This document shows positions 36,117 to 43,933 of a stretch of 64,000 nt of DNA, in pieces. The position numbers were made by a program, and so were the translations under genes. The number at the start of each line of letters is the position of its first letter. The stretch's first letter is position 1. Below the pieces are notes generated by a model, which searched no databases, was not told the origin of the DNA, and saw only the letters and a program-made list of their open reading frames with translations. Source of the stretch: Flagellimonas ochracea (GTDB lineage Bacteria > Bacteroidota > Bacteroidia > Flavobacteriales > Flavobacteriaceae); contig NZ_JAAABI010000001.1 in the NCBI RefSeq assembly GCF_009903685.1, forward strand, positions 124,001 to 188,000, written 5' to 3'.

Positions 36117-36665
36117 CTATCTTATCTCATACCATAGTTCGACCATTCCATCCTTGAAGGCTGTAACATCTTTTAAATGCAACAACTGTTCTTTCCCAAT
36201 ATAATCAAAGAAAAGGGTTCCGTTCCCTAAAATAATCGGTATGATTGTTATGTTTATGCTATCTGCCAATCCTAGTCTTAGAAATTCTTTCGTAAGCATA
36301 GCTCCTCCGACCATCCAAATGTTGCTATATCTAGGTCTTACATTGTTGGCCACAATTTTGGCCAAGTCGCCAGATAGAAATTGAACAGTTTTTTTGTCTG
36401 ATATTAAATCTCTATTGGTCAAAACGAAAACGGGAGTATCTCCATAGGGCCAACCAAGTTTAACTGCGTGTTCGTAGGTACGTGAACCCATTACATAACA
36501 GTCTATTGATTCAAGGAAATTGGAAACATACTCTTTGGTCAGCTCAATTCCTTTATTGTAGCTATCTGTTGAATGCATCCAAGAAACACTTCCGTCTTTC
36601 TTGGCGATAAAACCATCAAGACTGGAAACCATATGAATTGTAATTTTTGAATTTTCAGGCTTCAT
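36117..36665 (-). CDS. Dihydrofolate reductase family (RibD C-terminal-like) protein
   Basis: A 182-residue protein with the fold signature KITIHMVSSLDGFIAKKDGS at the N-terminus, YVMGSRTYEHAVKLGWPYGD in the middle and IWMVGGAMLTKEFLRLGLAD toward the end. These match the RibD_C/YyaP group, NADPH-dependent reductases, rather than true FolA. Such genes are common in integron cassettes. A degenerate attC lies immediately upstream (36679-36825), so it forms a cassette of its own or with the FMN reductase. Confidence 0.87.
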   Translation of the reverse strand: MKPENSKITIHMVSSLDGFIAKKDGSVSWMHSTDSYNKGIELTKEYVSNFLESIDCYVMGSRTYEHAVKLGWPYGDTPVFVLTNRDLISDKKTVQFLSGDLAKIVANNVRPRYSNIWMVGGAMLTKEFLRLGLADSINITIIPIILGNGTLFFDYIGKEQLLHLKDVTAFKDGMVELWYEIR

Positions 36666-36678
36666 TTCTCAAATTGTG

Positions 36679-36825
36679 ATGCTCGGTCTCGGGCACAATT
36701 TTGCTGTGACGACTTCTGCAATGCAACAATCGAGAAGGTGCGTTGGCAAAGTAGGACAGTTTTGCCGAAATCTATTTTTTTGATCACTACTTTAATTTTT
36801 TGATTTTGTGCCATTGCTGGCGACT
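36679..36825 (-). repeat. Degenerate attC-like site
   Basis: The left arm GCTCGGTCTCGGGCACAA resembles the array consensus AACGGTCTCGGCTATG. The right arm TTGTGCCATTGCTGGCG resembles TAGCCATTGTTGGC. The two arms pair through GGCACAA/TTGTGCC. The core trinucleotides are mutated (GCTC instead of AAC, GCT instead of GTT), so it is probably inactive. Confidence 0.55.
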
Positions 36826-36826
36826 G

Positions 36827-37315
36827 CTATTTCATGTTCAGATACTTTATCACAATCCCTATCTGGCCCAAATGATATGCATCGTGCTGTATCATTCCAT
36901 TCAGCAACCAGTTGTATGTGTATAAGCCTTTGAAGTCAGTATCATAGTATTGTTCAGCAAGAAAGTCATCATTTTTGGAATGCAACAGTTCTATTAGATC
37001 AGATAGCGTTTTGTCGTAGGAGGATTTGATTTTTTTCCAGCCGACAACTTTGAGTTTATCGTTGGTCAACCAATTTTCTTCGCAATCATCGGTACAGCTT
37101 CCCTCACCTGTTCTAATTTTTAAAATTGCTTCACTGCGCCAAAGTGTCAAATGGGAAATTATCTCAGCAACACTGTGCAAATCCTTAATGGGTCTTTCAA
37201 AGTATTCATTTTCATCCACTTGTTTTAACCTGTTCAAAAAAGTACTCCCAATCCAAGGTTTTCCGTATTGGATATCTTCTAATTGATAAATTATATTTTG
37301 AATAGCACTGTTCAT
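36827..37315 (-). CDS. DinB family protein
   Basis: A 162-residue four-helix-bundle protein. The three DinB metal histidines are suggested by HSVAEIISHLTLWRSEAIL and by GMIQHDAYHLGQIGIV (HxxxHxxQ). DinB proteins are putative metal-dependent enzymes or thiol S-transferases, often stress-linked. The gene stops 2 bp after the degenerate attC at 36679-36825, as expected for a cassette. Confidence 0.87.
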   Translation of the reverse strand: MNSAIQNIIYQLEDIQYGKPWIGSTFLNRLKQVDENEYFERPIKDLHSVAEIISHLTLWRSEAILKIRTGEGSCTDDCEENWLTNDKLKVVGWKKIKSSYDKTLSDLIELLHSKNDDFLAEQYYDTDFKGLYTYNWLLNGMIQHDAYHLGQIGIVIKYLNMK

Positions 37316-37460
37316 GCAATTATTATTAGTGGTCTCATATAATCTGTGCCTTGTTGTACGTCCGTTTTATGGCAATATATTTAAAGAGACCTTTTTATTG
37401 GAGTGACTGGCAGTCAGTTGGTCTTTTTGTCTCCAAATTCTGGTACTGTTCGGATAGTGA

Positions 37461-38330
37461 TCATTTCTTATACTCATGCTTTACCCAGTCTACTTCCATG
37501 ACCCACTCACCCGTCATCGGTGAGTCCGTGATTTTGGCGTAGTTTAAAATGGCAAACATGGGTTCTGGATAATTATCACCTTCACCAACATTTCGATATA
37601 CTTCTTTACCATCCAGGCGATACACCAGGTCACTGCCCTGCCATTCTACTGAGTATTCGTGAAATTCATTGAGCGTTGCATCAATATTGGTGCGATAGTT
37701 CATCCAATCTGCTTTATCGCATTCCCCCAAGCTTTTTATAGCTCCTGTCGTAAATTTGTTCGCTAAGTGATCTCCGTGGTGTTCAAAAATATCAATCTCA
37801 CCAGACCCGGTCAACGGCCAACAAATGTTTTCATCAGCCTCCTGTACTGGGGGCTCATTGTTTTGTGCGCCCAATATCCACCAGGCTGGAAACATACTGG
37901 GTTCGCCATTGCCCCACAGTTTTAATCGAGCTGTCCATTTACCTTTAATGAATTCCCTCCGGTTCTTTGATGCTATGCGGCCAGCAACGTACTCGGTATC
38001 GGGATGTTGATTACCGTGTTTATCCATATTATCGCAGGGGCGTTTCTCGCCAATATTGACCACTTTCAATTTTAGTGTGCCATCACTAACCTCCCGTGTT
38101 CCGAATTCATTATCGGGCACGTAGCAATGGTTCTCATTATTTACCCAAATTCGTTGGTCCTGCCAATTGTCGGGATTGAATGTTTCGAAATCATCAAAGA
38201 AATCAACCTCCCAGGTATTTGTTGTCTTCTCCACTTTATTGTCTTTTTTGCTGCCATCCTTGCAGCTAAAGAGTAGTAGTAAAGATAAGAATGCGAGAAA
38301 GGTGAAAATCCGTTTCATATTTTTTACCAT
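37461..38330 (-). CDS. Glycoside hydrolase family 16 lipoprotein
   Basis: A 289-residue lipoprotein (SLLLLFSCKDG, Cys ~23). The GH16 catalytic motif ExDxxE is intact in GSGEIDIFEHHGDH. The carbohydrate cleft segment FPAWWILGAQNNEPP and the C-terminal MFAILNYAKITDSPMTGEWV fit the beta-sandwich. GH16 enzymes cut laminarin, agar or carrageenan; the substrate cannot be set from sequence alone. It is unusually large and metabolic for cassette cargo. The flanking attC arms are eroded. Confidence 0.87.
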   Translation of the reverse strand: MVKNMKRIFTFLAFLSLLLLFSCKDGSKKDNKVEKTTNTWEVDFFDDFETFNPDNWQDQRIWVNNENHCYVPDNEFGTREVSDGTLKLKVVNIGEKRPCDNMDKHGNQHPDTEYVAGRIASKNRREFIKGKWTARLKLWGNGEPSMFPAWWILGAQNNEPPVQEADENICWPLTGSGEIDIFEHHGDHLANKFTTGAIKSLGECDKADWMNYRTNIDATLNEFHEYSVEWQGSDLVYRLDGKEVYRNVGEGDNYPEPMFAILNYAKITDSPMTGEWVMEVDWVKHEYKK

Positions 38331-38547
38331 TAATAAGGTTGAAGTTAGTTAAAATTTGTAATGGGTTATAAACAATATCTTGCAAAAACCCCCGAATAAT
38401 AGGTTTATCCATTTTCATGGAAATATCCACAATTGACACATTGGTCTTTTTCATTTTCCGTATTTGGTTGATATTTTAAGTACTAGCACAATGTTTGGTA
38501 TAAAATGGGTTCGCAATGCATATTACCCATCGTTACCTACTGATTTT

Positions 38548-40035
38548 TTAGTCGAATATATGTTCTTCATAATCTTTCCACCATTTTTCAATATCAATCT
38601 TTGGCTTTCTACAAATGTAAAGGGGAATTCCGTTTTCTTCCCCAATTGCATATTTGTGAGTTATTATTTTTACCAATTCCATTTCTTCAAAAACATATTC
38701 CACAGATGGTTTTTCATTACCCAAACTGATCCAAACATCGGCATCTTTATTTCCGTAACCCCAAATCCAAAAACTCCCATGCCTACTGATTGGGTTTGGT
38801 AAATCGTATTTTTTTCCCAGTATTTTGAGAGCTCCTGCCTCCCCATAATTTTCCGCCCATAAAACACAGTTGTTTTTTTCTTCAAGGCTCAAGGATTGGT
38901 ACACACTATCCACTAATTTTACTTGTTCTTCCCAGCCAAACATATCGGCGTAATCCCCAGTGAGTTCTATGCGTCCGTTTTTCTCCTCTAAGCCTTTGTA
39001 TTCCACAAATTTTTCAATGTCAAGCACTGGAGTGGCTTCTGGGATAAAATAGATGGAGGGTATGAGCAAAATAAATCCGAATATGTAAATGAGTGATGGT
39101 TTTCTAGAAAGCAAAGCTTCTATTTTAACGGCTCCGCTTGCAAAAAGAACAGGGTAAGCAGCAAAAAAATAATAGGCTTTGGAATTTAGGATCCACATGG
39201 TGGAAAATATTACCAGCGTTGCAATTCCAATGACTTTGTACTTTTTCAGGTTTTTGCCGACGAGGAGCGCGATTACACCCAAAATGCTGATAACCAATGT
39301 AAACGGAAAGTATAATTGTACCAGGGCAAATTCCATCGGATGAATTCCAGACAATTGTTTTTGACTCAATACTTCCAAATGCTTCAAAATCGGAAAGCCG
39401 TTTTGAGCTTGCCAGAGTATATTTGGTAAGAAAATTAAGAGCGCAATGCATGCCGAAACGTATAGCCATTTGTTCTTGAATAATTTTCCTTTTTGATAGA
39501 AGAACAAACCAATAAAAATCCCAAATGCCCAAACCAATATGGTGTATTTGTTCATTAGGCCCAGCCCCAGGGATATTCCCAAAAAAAGTAGAAACTTTTT
39601 GTCTTGTGAGTTTATGAATCTGATCAGGTAGTAAAACCCCAGTGTCCAGAAAAATTGGTCAAACGCAACAGGCTGGAATAGTGTATGATTTCGGAAAAAG
39701 GGCCAGAAGGCCAGTATACAGATACCCGAAAGTAAAATAGCTTTGGACTTACCGCCCAACTCTTTGGCCATCAAACAACATAAGACAAGAATCCCTACAC
39801 CTGCAAGCGTAGGGAAAAGTCGCATTCCCAAAAGCGAATAATCGAATACCAAATAGGATATTTTTCCAATTAAACCTATGAGGGGCGGAAATTCCATAAA
39901 TCCCCAATTTAGATGCTCGCTAACGGATAAATGAAGTAATTCGTCACGATGGAACCCGTAATTTCGATTTCCAAACCATTGAATTGTTAATTTGATACTG
40001 GATAAAATCAGAATTATTGGTAAATATGTTTTCAC
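38548..40035 (-). CDS. Glycosyltransferase family 39 / ArnT-like membrane protein
   Basis: A 495-residue protein with about 11 hydrophobic helices. The start has WFGNRNYGFHRDELLHLSVS, where the first-loop acidic residues of GT-C enzymes lie (HRDE). FPPLIGLIGKISYLVFDYSL follows. A C-terminal soluble domain of ~150 residues is typical of this Bacteroidetes family. GT39-like enzymes use polyprenyl-linked sugars. The attC at 40052-40118 is 17 bp from its start codon, so it is likely cassette-borne. Confidence 0.82.
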   Translation of the reverse strand: MKTYLPIILILSSIKLTIQWFGNRNYGFHRDELLHLSVSEHLNWGFMEFPPLIGLIGKISYLVFDYSLLGMRLFPTLAGVGILVLCCLMAKELGGKSKAILLSGICILAFWPFFRNHTLFQPVAFDQFFWTLGFYYLIRFINSQDKKFLLFLGISLGLGLMNKYTILVWAFGIFIGLFFYQKGKLFKNKWLYVSACIALLIFLPNILWQAQNGFPILKHLEVLSQKQLSGIHPMEFALVQLYFPFTLVISILGVIALLVGKNLKKYKVIGIATLVIFSTMWILNSKAYYFFAAYPVLFASGAVKIEALLSRKPSLIYIFGFILLIPSIYFIPEATPVLDIEKFVEYKGLEEKNGRIELTGDYADMFGWEEQVKLVDSVYQSLSLEEKNNCVLWAENYGEAGALKILGKKYDLPNPISRHGSFWIWGYGNKDADVWISLGNEKPSVEYVFEEMELVKIITHKYAIGEENGIPLYICRKPKIDIEKWWKDYEEHIFD

Positions 40036-40051
40036 TGGTTTTTCTGCTTGC

Positions 40052-40118
40052 AGGTAACGGCTTCGGCTATGAGCATTAGCTTCCTGGAGGGCTGTATTGC
40101 TTATAGGTTTGGTAGTGC
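40052..40118 (-). repeat. attC-like site, short form
   Basis: The left arm AGGTAACGGCTTCGGCTATG pairs with the right arm TTATAGGTTTGGTAGTG. The left R box (GGTAAC) and L box (GGCTAT) are good; the right R' box is degraded (GGTAGTG instead of GTTRRRY). It separates the GT39 and ankyrin-like genes. Confidence 0.65.
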
Positions 40119-40172
40119 TGTCTTTTTATCAATATAATCTAACTATTTGTTGATCAGAATAATATAGGACGG

Positions 40173-41048
40173 TTATGAGACTTTGTCAGCAACTATTGTC
40201 AACCCAGGTTCTGAGACTGTCAATGATTTGATGGTTTCATTCTGCATCTGAAAAGTAATGATTACTGAAGGGGCACCATTATAGGTAAATTTATTATCTC
40301 CGATTTTATAAAGAGCTCCTCCAAATCCTCCTATTGGTCCTAAAGAAAGCAATTTCCTCATATTTATATCAATAGTAAAACCGTCTTGTTCGCCTTCACC
40401 ATACTTGTAATTTCCCAGATATTTTTTTTGTTCTTGTGAATTTACATCTAAGTATTGTTCGCCACCTGCATCTCCCAACGATTCCAAATATTCGATAGTT
40501 AACCGTAAATCATTGATCTCCTTTTCAGTCATTTTATCCTTCATTCTTTCTCCAGCATATGCATGGTCCAATAAGCTGATACCATGGGGCCCTGTGCTCC
40601 GTTGTATACCGGGTGTAGATTTAACAACAGACTTTATTACATGAAATGCACCCAGCATTGCAAAAGTAAAAATTGTGGGTCTAGCACCTTTGCTTATCAG
40701 GTACATAGCGATATCTCTTCTGCCTACATGAGATGCGGCACCTATGGCTGATTCGAAATCACCAAAACGCCATTCCCATACAGACCTTGAAAGCTCAGGC
40801 CTTTTTTCTACAATTTCTTTCACACGGTCCAAGTCAAAATGGGATTTACCCACGACCTCTGCTATTATCTCAGGATCAATATTTGGAAAGTGTTCAGGAA
40901 TATCTTCATCATTTGATGGCCTATTTGACCAAATTAGATCATTGTTGGCAAGTGCCAACCCAGGAAGGGACAGACCCATAAAAGTTAAAGAGTAGGCCTT
41001 TAAAGCCGTTCTTCTGTCTATCTGATTATTTGTTCTTTCCATTTCCAT
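40173..41048 (-). CDS. Ankyrin-like protein with twin-arginine signal
   Basis: A 291-residue protein whose N-terminus, NQIDRRTALKAYSLTFMGLS, holds two arginines followed by a hydrophobic stretch ending LPGLALANN, a likely Tat signal. Residues ~60-150 contain ankyrin-like units (AIGAASHVGRRDIAMYLISK). The C-terminal part (GGALYKIGDNKFTYNGAPSV) is beta-rich. tatC is present at 7827-8663. It is bounded by attC sites on both sides, so it is a one-gene cassette. The function is unknown. Confidence 0.75.
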   Translation of the reverse strand: MEMERTNNQIDRRTALKAYSLTFMGLSLPGLALANNDLIWSNRPSNDEDIPEHFPNIDPEIIAEVVGKSHFDLDRVKEIVEKRPELSRSVWEWRFGDFESAIGAASHVGRRDIAMYLISKGARPTIFTFAMLGAFHVIKSVVKSTPGIQRSTGPHGISLLDHAYAGERMKDKMTEKEINDLRLTIEYLESLGDAGGEQYLDVNSQEQKKYLGNYKYGEGEQDGFTIDINMRKLLSLGPIGGFGGALYKIGDNKFTYNGAPSVIITFQMQNETIKSLTVSEPGLTIVADKVS

Positions 41049-41059
41049 TATTTTTTAAA

Positions 41060-41144
41060 CGCCATTATGGTCTCGGCTATGAATAGTTGCGAGGATTTTC
41101 AGAACTAGGCGAGAATAAGCAATTACCCATGACCATTGTCGGCG
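41060..41144 (-). repeat. attC-like site
   Basis: The left arm CGCCATTATGGTCTCGGCTATG pairs with the right arm CATGACCATTGTCGGCG. The centre holds AATAGTTGCG and AGCAATTACC, which pair again. The R' box is GTCGGCG and the left R box is changed to CGCCATT, so the core is partly eroded. It lies between the truncated PhnB-like gene and the ankyrin-like gene. Confidence 0.75.
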
Positions 41145-41163
41145 GTTCGTTTTTTTTATTGTA

Positions 41164-41400
41164 AGTTCAATTGCCAAGAAATACCAAATTGGTCAATTAC
41201 CCAACCAAAATTTTGGCTGGAACATTGTTGTTTAAAGATATAGTAACATTATCGTTTTCAGAGAATTTTGAAAATAGTCTTTCAAGTTTATTTTCACATT
41301 CAATATAGTTCGAAATGGCAGGTGTAAAATCCCAATTGTGAACAGGAGGACTGTCGCTGCACATAAATAGGTTTCCGTTTAATTCAAATGTGGCTTGCAT
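41164..41400 (-). pseudogene. Truncated, frameshifted PhnB-like VOC protein
   Basis: The open frame MQATFELNGNLFMCSDSPPV to NNVPAKILVG matches only the middle of PhnB-like proteins. The first ~60 residues of the family are absent. After the 41210-41225 region the family ending continues in another frame (QNFGWVIDQFGISWQLNLQ, then stop, about 41164). So it is both 5'-truncated at the attC boundary and frameshifted. An intact relative is at 48393-48821. Confidence 0.8.
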
Positions 41401-41452
41401 AATTCTTCCTTCAATTATGGTTATTCATCTTCTTGTTGTCCTTTAAAATGAC

Positions 41453-41506
41453 CGTCAACGGTTCGGTATAGACGAACGTTTCAATGCTGCCTATACATTG
41501 TTGGCA
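41453..41506 (-). repeat. attC-like site, 54 bp compact form
   Basis: The left arm is CGTCAACGGTTCGGTATAG and the right arm is CTATACATTGTTGGCA. R boxes GTCAAC and GTTGGCA flank L boxes GGTATAG/CTATAC. This is the shortest and cleanest site: it has almost no central loop and looks like a classical 59-base element. It separates the PhnB pseudogene from the amidohydrolase cassette. Confidence 0.9.
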
Positions 41507-41524
41507 TCAGAATTAATGCATCCA

Positions 41525-42463
41525 TCATTTTTGGTGACTTGATATCACCTCGGGGGAAAGCTCCAAAAAGCGGGCGGCATTATTATAGAGTATGTCTCTT
41601 TTTTCGCTTTCTGTAAGGAATGGTGCTTCTTTAACTGTTTTAACCGCAATGGAAATGGCTCCCGGCCACATCATCTGATCAGATCCAAACATAATGCGCT
41701 TGCCAAAACCGGCATCCATAAGCTGCTTTAGGGTTGAATAAAAGGCTTCTATGGGCAATGCCCAAGTCAACACACCAATATCAGTGTATAGCTTGGGGTA
41801 GACATACATCATAGCAATTGTTTCCTGGATATAAGGATAACCGGCATGGGCTAAAAAAGCCTTTAGATTGGGATGTTTGACCAATACTGGTTCAAATAGG
41901 GTTGGTTTTCCAAGGGTTGTTCTGAATTTTGGTGCAAAGCTGTGTGGTCCTCCCGGAGGACCTAATCCTGTATGTAAACATACCGGTATGCCATTCTCTT
42001 CAGCTATTTTGTAATAGGGGGCCATGGTTGGAACATCAGGTGATAACCCAAAGTATTGGAGTCCCAGCTCGCCTAAAATGTCCACTTCCCCCTTTTCGAA
42101 GAGAATCTTTAGGGAATCTGGAGACAGGATCGGTCGACCAAGTTCATCGGTTTGAATTCCGGTCAAAATTAATTCAGGTGCGTTGGTTTTCCATTTTTTA
42201 AGTGCTTCTAAGCTTGTACTGCTGATTACACCAAGCTTTATGTTGTTTTTTTCCATTTCCTCGGTGACCATCTGGAGATGCCTTTCCGAATTCTGTGGTG
42301 AAGTGAGTTCCTGTGCATATGATTCACCAGCCCAAGAAGCTTGGACATTTGGAGGAATTGAGCTATATCCGTGCAAATGGATATCGATGATTGGCTTTTT
42401 TGCTCCCTGAGAATAAACAACCACAGAAATTGTTAGAAAAAGAATAGGTAGAAGTTTTCTCAT
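41525..42463 (-). CDS. Amidohydrolase-2 (TIM-barrel) family protein
   Basis: A 312-residue exported protein (signal peptide 1-18, YSQGA). Metal-binding candidates: PIIDIHLHGYSS (HxH), CLHTGLGPPGG, FLAHAGYPYIQE and MFGSDQMMWPGA with the catalytic Asp. This is the COG2159-type decarboxylase/hydrolase fold. The stop is 18 bp from the compact attC, and the ATG is 18 bp from the long attC at 42481. It is a one-gene cassette. The substrate is unknown. Confidence 0.84.
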   Translation of the reverse strand: MRKLLPILFLTISVVVYSQGAKKPIIDIHLHGYSSIPPNVQASWAGESYAQELTSPQNSERHLQMVTEEMEKNNIKLGVISSTSLEALKKWKTNAPELILTGIQTDELGRPILSPDSLKILFEKGEVDILGELGLQYFGLSPDVPTMAPYYKIAEENGIPVCLHTGLGPPGGPHSFAPKFRTTLGKPTLFEPVLVKHPNLKAFLAHAGYPYIQETIAMMYVYPKLYTDIGVLTWALPIEAFYSTLKQLMDAGFGKRIMFGSDQMMWPGAISIAVKTVKEAPFLTESEKRDILYNNAARFLELSPEVISSHQK

Positions 42464-42480
42464 GTTAATTCATTTTTTGA

Positions 42481-42672
42481 TGCTAACGGTTTAGCTATGA
42501 ACAGTACGGGAGTAACCTTGCGTTTGCTTTCCGTCACGCACATAGCGGATCTTTTGGTTTTCTTTTTTTTCACACTAAGAAGCAAAATCCAAAAGATTTT
42601 ACGGACTTCATAAAAATACGCAAACCTTTCATTTGAGCCCGAAGCCCGTATTGTTTATAGGTTGTGTTGTCA
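42481..42672 (-). repeat. attC-like site, long form (192 bp)
   Basis: The left arm TGCTAACGGTTTAGCTATGA pairs with the right arm TATTGTTTATAGGTTGTGTT then GTCA. A second stem ACAGTACGGG/CCCGTATTGT extends it. The middle ~120 bp is variable and contains the weak pair TCTTTTGGTTTT/AATCCAAAAGA. It belongs to the cassette carrying the gene at 42737-43150. Confidence 0.85.
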
Positions 42673-42736
42673 TTGGTTTTTCTTCCACGTTGCCAATTAG
42701 ATTTCTAGCTCCGTTCATTTTGAATCCAATTTTTAT

Positions 42737-43150
42737 TCAGTCAAACGCCATTAAGTCTGGTTCCAGAAATTCCATTTTTGCTCTTTCCGAATTATATATA
42801 TCAAATCCGTAATGGCAGGAAATCAAGTCTTTGAAATTCGTTTTCAAACGTGGGAATTCAGTAATAAAGTCCTTAAAATTATTCGACTTTGATTTTAACT
42901 TAAAATGATAAACTGCTTTAATCGCAGCTATTGTCAAAGTCATATTGTACTTGTCATTGGCTCCAACGGATTTTACGAATTTTTGCAGATGGACTGGTAT
43001 ATATTTTTCCGCTCCTTCAATTCCATACTGGTCAATACAGATCCACGCCAACCTTAGATGAGCCTCATGAGAAAAGTCCGATGGATTTAATTGGCAGTTT
43101 ATGAACCGTTTTTCAAATTCTTGGTCGGAAAGTTCGAAATGTTTTTCCAT
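42737..43150 (-). CDS. Conserved hypothetical cassette protein
   Basis: A 137-residue soluble protein I cannot name. It has a conserved-looking segment NPSDFSHEAHLRLAWICIDQ and later VGANDKYNMTLTIAAIKAVY. I recall small Bacteroidetes and proteobacterial proteins with the same F-x-H-x-A-H-L-R-L-A-W pattern but no assigned function. The His residues could bind a metal. It is a one-gene cassette between the long attC (42481-42672) and the type 2 site at 43180. Confidence 0.75.
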   Translation of the reverse strand: MEKHFELSDQEFEKRFINCQLNPSDFSHEAHLRLAWICIDQYGIEGAEKYIPVHLQKFVKSVGANDKYNMTLTIAAIKAVYHFKLKSKSNNFKDFITEFPRLKTNFKDLISCHYGFDIYNSERAKMEFLEPDLMAFD

Positions 43151-43179
43151 ATTTCGGTTTTTTCAAAATTAATGACGAC

Positions 43180-43234
43180 TGCCCCACGGCTTTAGTAGCC
43201 ATTAGGCGCTGATTCGCTATAGCCTTGGTTAGGC
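43180..43234 (-). repeat. attC-like site, type 2, deleted centre
   Basis: The left arm TGCCCCACGGCTTTAGTAG and the right arm TCGCTATAGCCTTGGTTAGG follow the same scheme as 45750-45841 and 48878-48970, but about 40 bp of the centre is missing. The right R' box is GTTAGGC. It ends the ORF-less cassette 43235-43389. Confidence 0.75.
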
Positions 43235-43389
43235 AAGGTACCGAGCCAGCGGTTGTGAGGGCCTGTTCTTGGGTATTAAATATAAGGTTATTCTTGGCGA
43301 ATCTGCAGTCGTACTGTGGGCCTTTAGGAAAAATAGTTAAAGGATGGAAGATCACGAAGTGATCTGGCTTGAACGACCAAAGGTATTTT
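43235..43389 (-). other. ORF-less cassette with terminator-like hairpin (copy 1)
   Basis: A stretch of 155 bp between two attC sites has no ORF but is ~85% identical by eye to 48971-49126. Shared landmarks are CCAGCGGTTGTGAGGGCCTG, TTCTTGGGTATTAAATATA, AATCTGCAGTCGTA and the hairpin at 43350-43364 (GATCACgaaGTGATC). On the cassette strand the hairpin is followed by a T-rich tract. Confidence 0.75.
43336..43378 (-). terminator. Hairpin of ORF-less cassette, copy 1
   Basis: On the minus strand GATCAC-TTC-GTGATC is flanked by a weaker outer stem and followed by ACTATTTTTCC. Three copies of this hairpin occur in the array, always with a T-run on the transcribed side, which is the layout of an intrinsic terminator. 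Confidence 0.5.
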
Positions 43390-43520
43390 TGCTAACGGTT
43401 GGTATAAGAGCAGTACGGATCAAATTGCTCGTATTTTAAATAGCAATGTACCCTAATTAAAAGTAATAACAGTTTGAATTTATGCCCAAACCGCTATTAC
43501 TATTATACCTTTTTGTGTTT
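43390..43520 (-). repeat. attC-like site
   Basis: The left arm TGCTAACGGTTGGTATAAG pairs with the right arm TTATACCTTTTTGTGTT. A second stem uses AGCAGTACGG and CCGCTATTACT. The R' box is weak (GTGTTTT). The stop of the DUF1330-like gene is 6 bp to the right, so this site ends a three-gene cassette. Confidence 0.8.
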
Positions 43521-43525
43521 TCGTT

Positions 43526-43933
43526 TTATTTAAACTCATCAGCAAATAATATATTTATTTCTGAAAAACCATTGTCACGATATGGTATGATTGACTTGTA
43601 TTCATCACTTTTAAAAAGATTTATTAGATTCTGTTTATTTGGGAAGTCCATTATAAGAAGAAACTCACCTGGACTTTTTCCAAAGAATACATCACTTATT
43701 TTATTTCTTTTTATAACCCTACCTTCGATAGACAATAGCATAGGCATCACTTTTTCAACATAGGTTTGAAGAGCAACCAGATCATCAGGATTTGCTTTTG
43801 ATGTGACTATCAATGTGGTTTTTTTATTTACATCCATGGTCTCCCTCTTTTGAGATATTGATTTGATTGATAATAGAATAAAGGATAGGCACACTAATAA
43901 ATGAATACTTGGATTATTACTGAGCTGTTTCAT
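43526..43933 (-). CDS. DUF1330-like exported protein
   Basis: A 135-residue protein with an N-terminal hydrophobic segment (IHLLVCLSFILLSIKSISQ). The mature part has the ferredoxin-like pattern of the DUF1330/monooxygenase dimeric-barrel group: VEKVMPMLLSIEGRVIKRNK, GEFLLIMDFPNKQNLINLF and YRDNGFSEINILF. It is the last gene of a three-gene cassette and overlaps the AhpD-like gene by 17 bp. The function is unknown. Confidence 0.72.
   Translation of the reverse strand: MKQLSNNPSIHLLVCLSFILLSIKSISQKRETMDVNKKTTLIVTSKANPDDLVALQTYVEKVMPMLLSIEGRVIKRNKISDVFFGKSPGEFLLIMDFPNKQNLINLFKSDEYKSIIPYRDNGFSEINILFADEFK

Noticed and set aside
35249..36665. A complete attC between the FMN reductase and the RibD-like gene (36008-36116)
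   Set aside because: The stretch has fragments such as TTGCCTACTCTGG and GGTTTTCGGCTTTGCC, but no convincing second arm, so I did not call a site.
37316..37460. attC between DinB and the GH16 gene
   Set aside because: TTAGTGGTCTCATATAATCT next to TGCCTTGTTGTACG looks like the two arms of a site without a centre, but the pairing is too weak to be listed as a feature.
38495..38530. attC upstream of the GH16 gene
   Set aside because: ATGGGTTCGCAATGCAT and ATTACCCAT give a short palindrome, but the core boxes are missing, so it could be chance in AT-rich DNA.
43235..43389. Possible insertion sequence, because two near-identical ~155-bp blocks recur
   Set aside because: There is no transposase, no terminal inverted repeat with target duplication, and both blocks end exactly at attC core boxes, so they fit cassettes better than an IS or a MITE.
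43482..43763. Plus-strand ORF inside the attC 43390-43520 and the DUF1330-like gene
   Set aside because: It is the antisense of an overlapping gene with a clear signal peptide and fold, and its start lies in the repeat arm. No family resemblance is seen.
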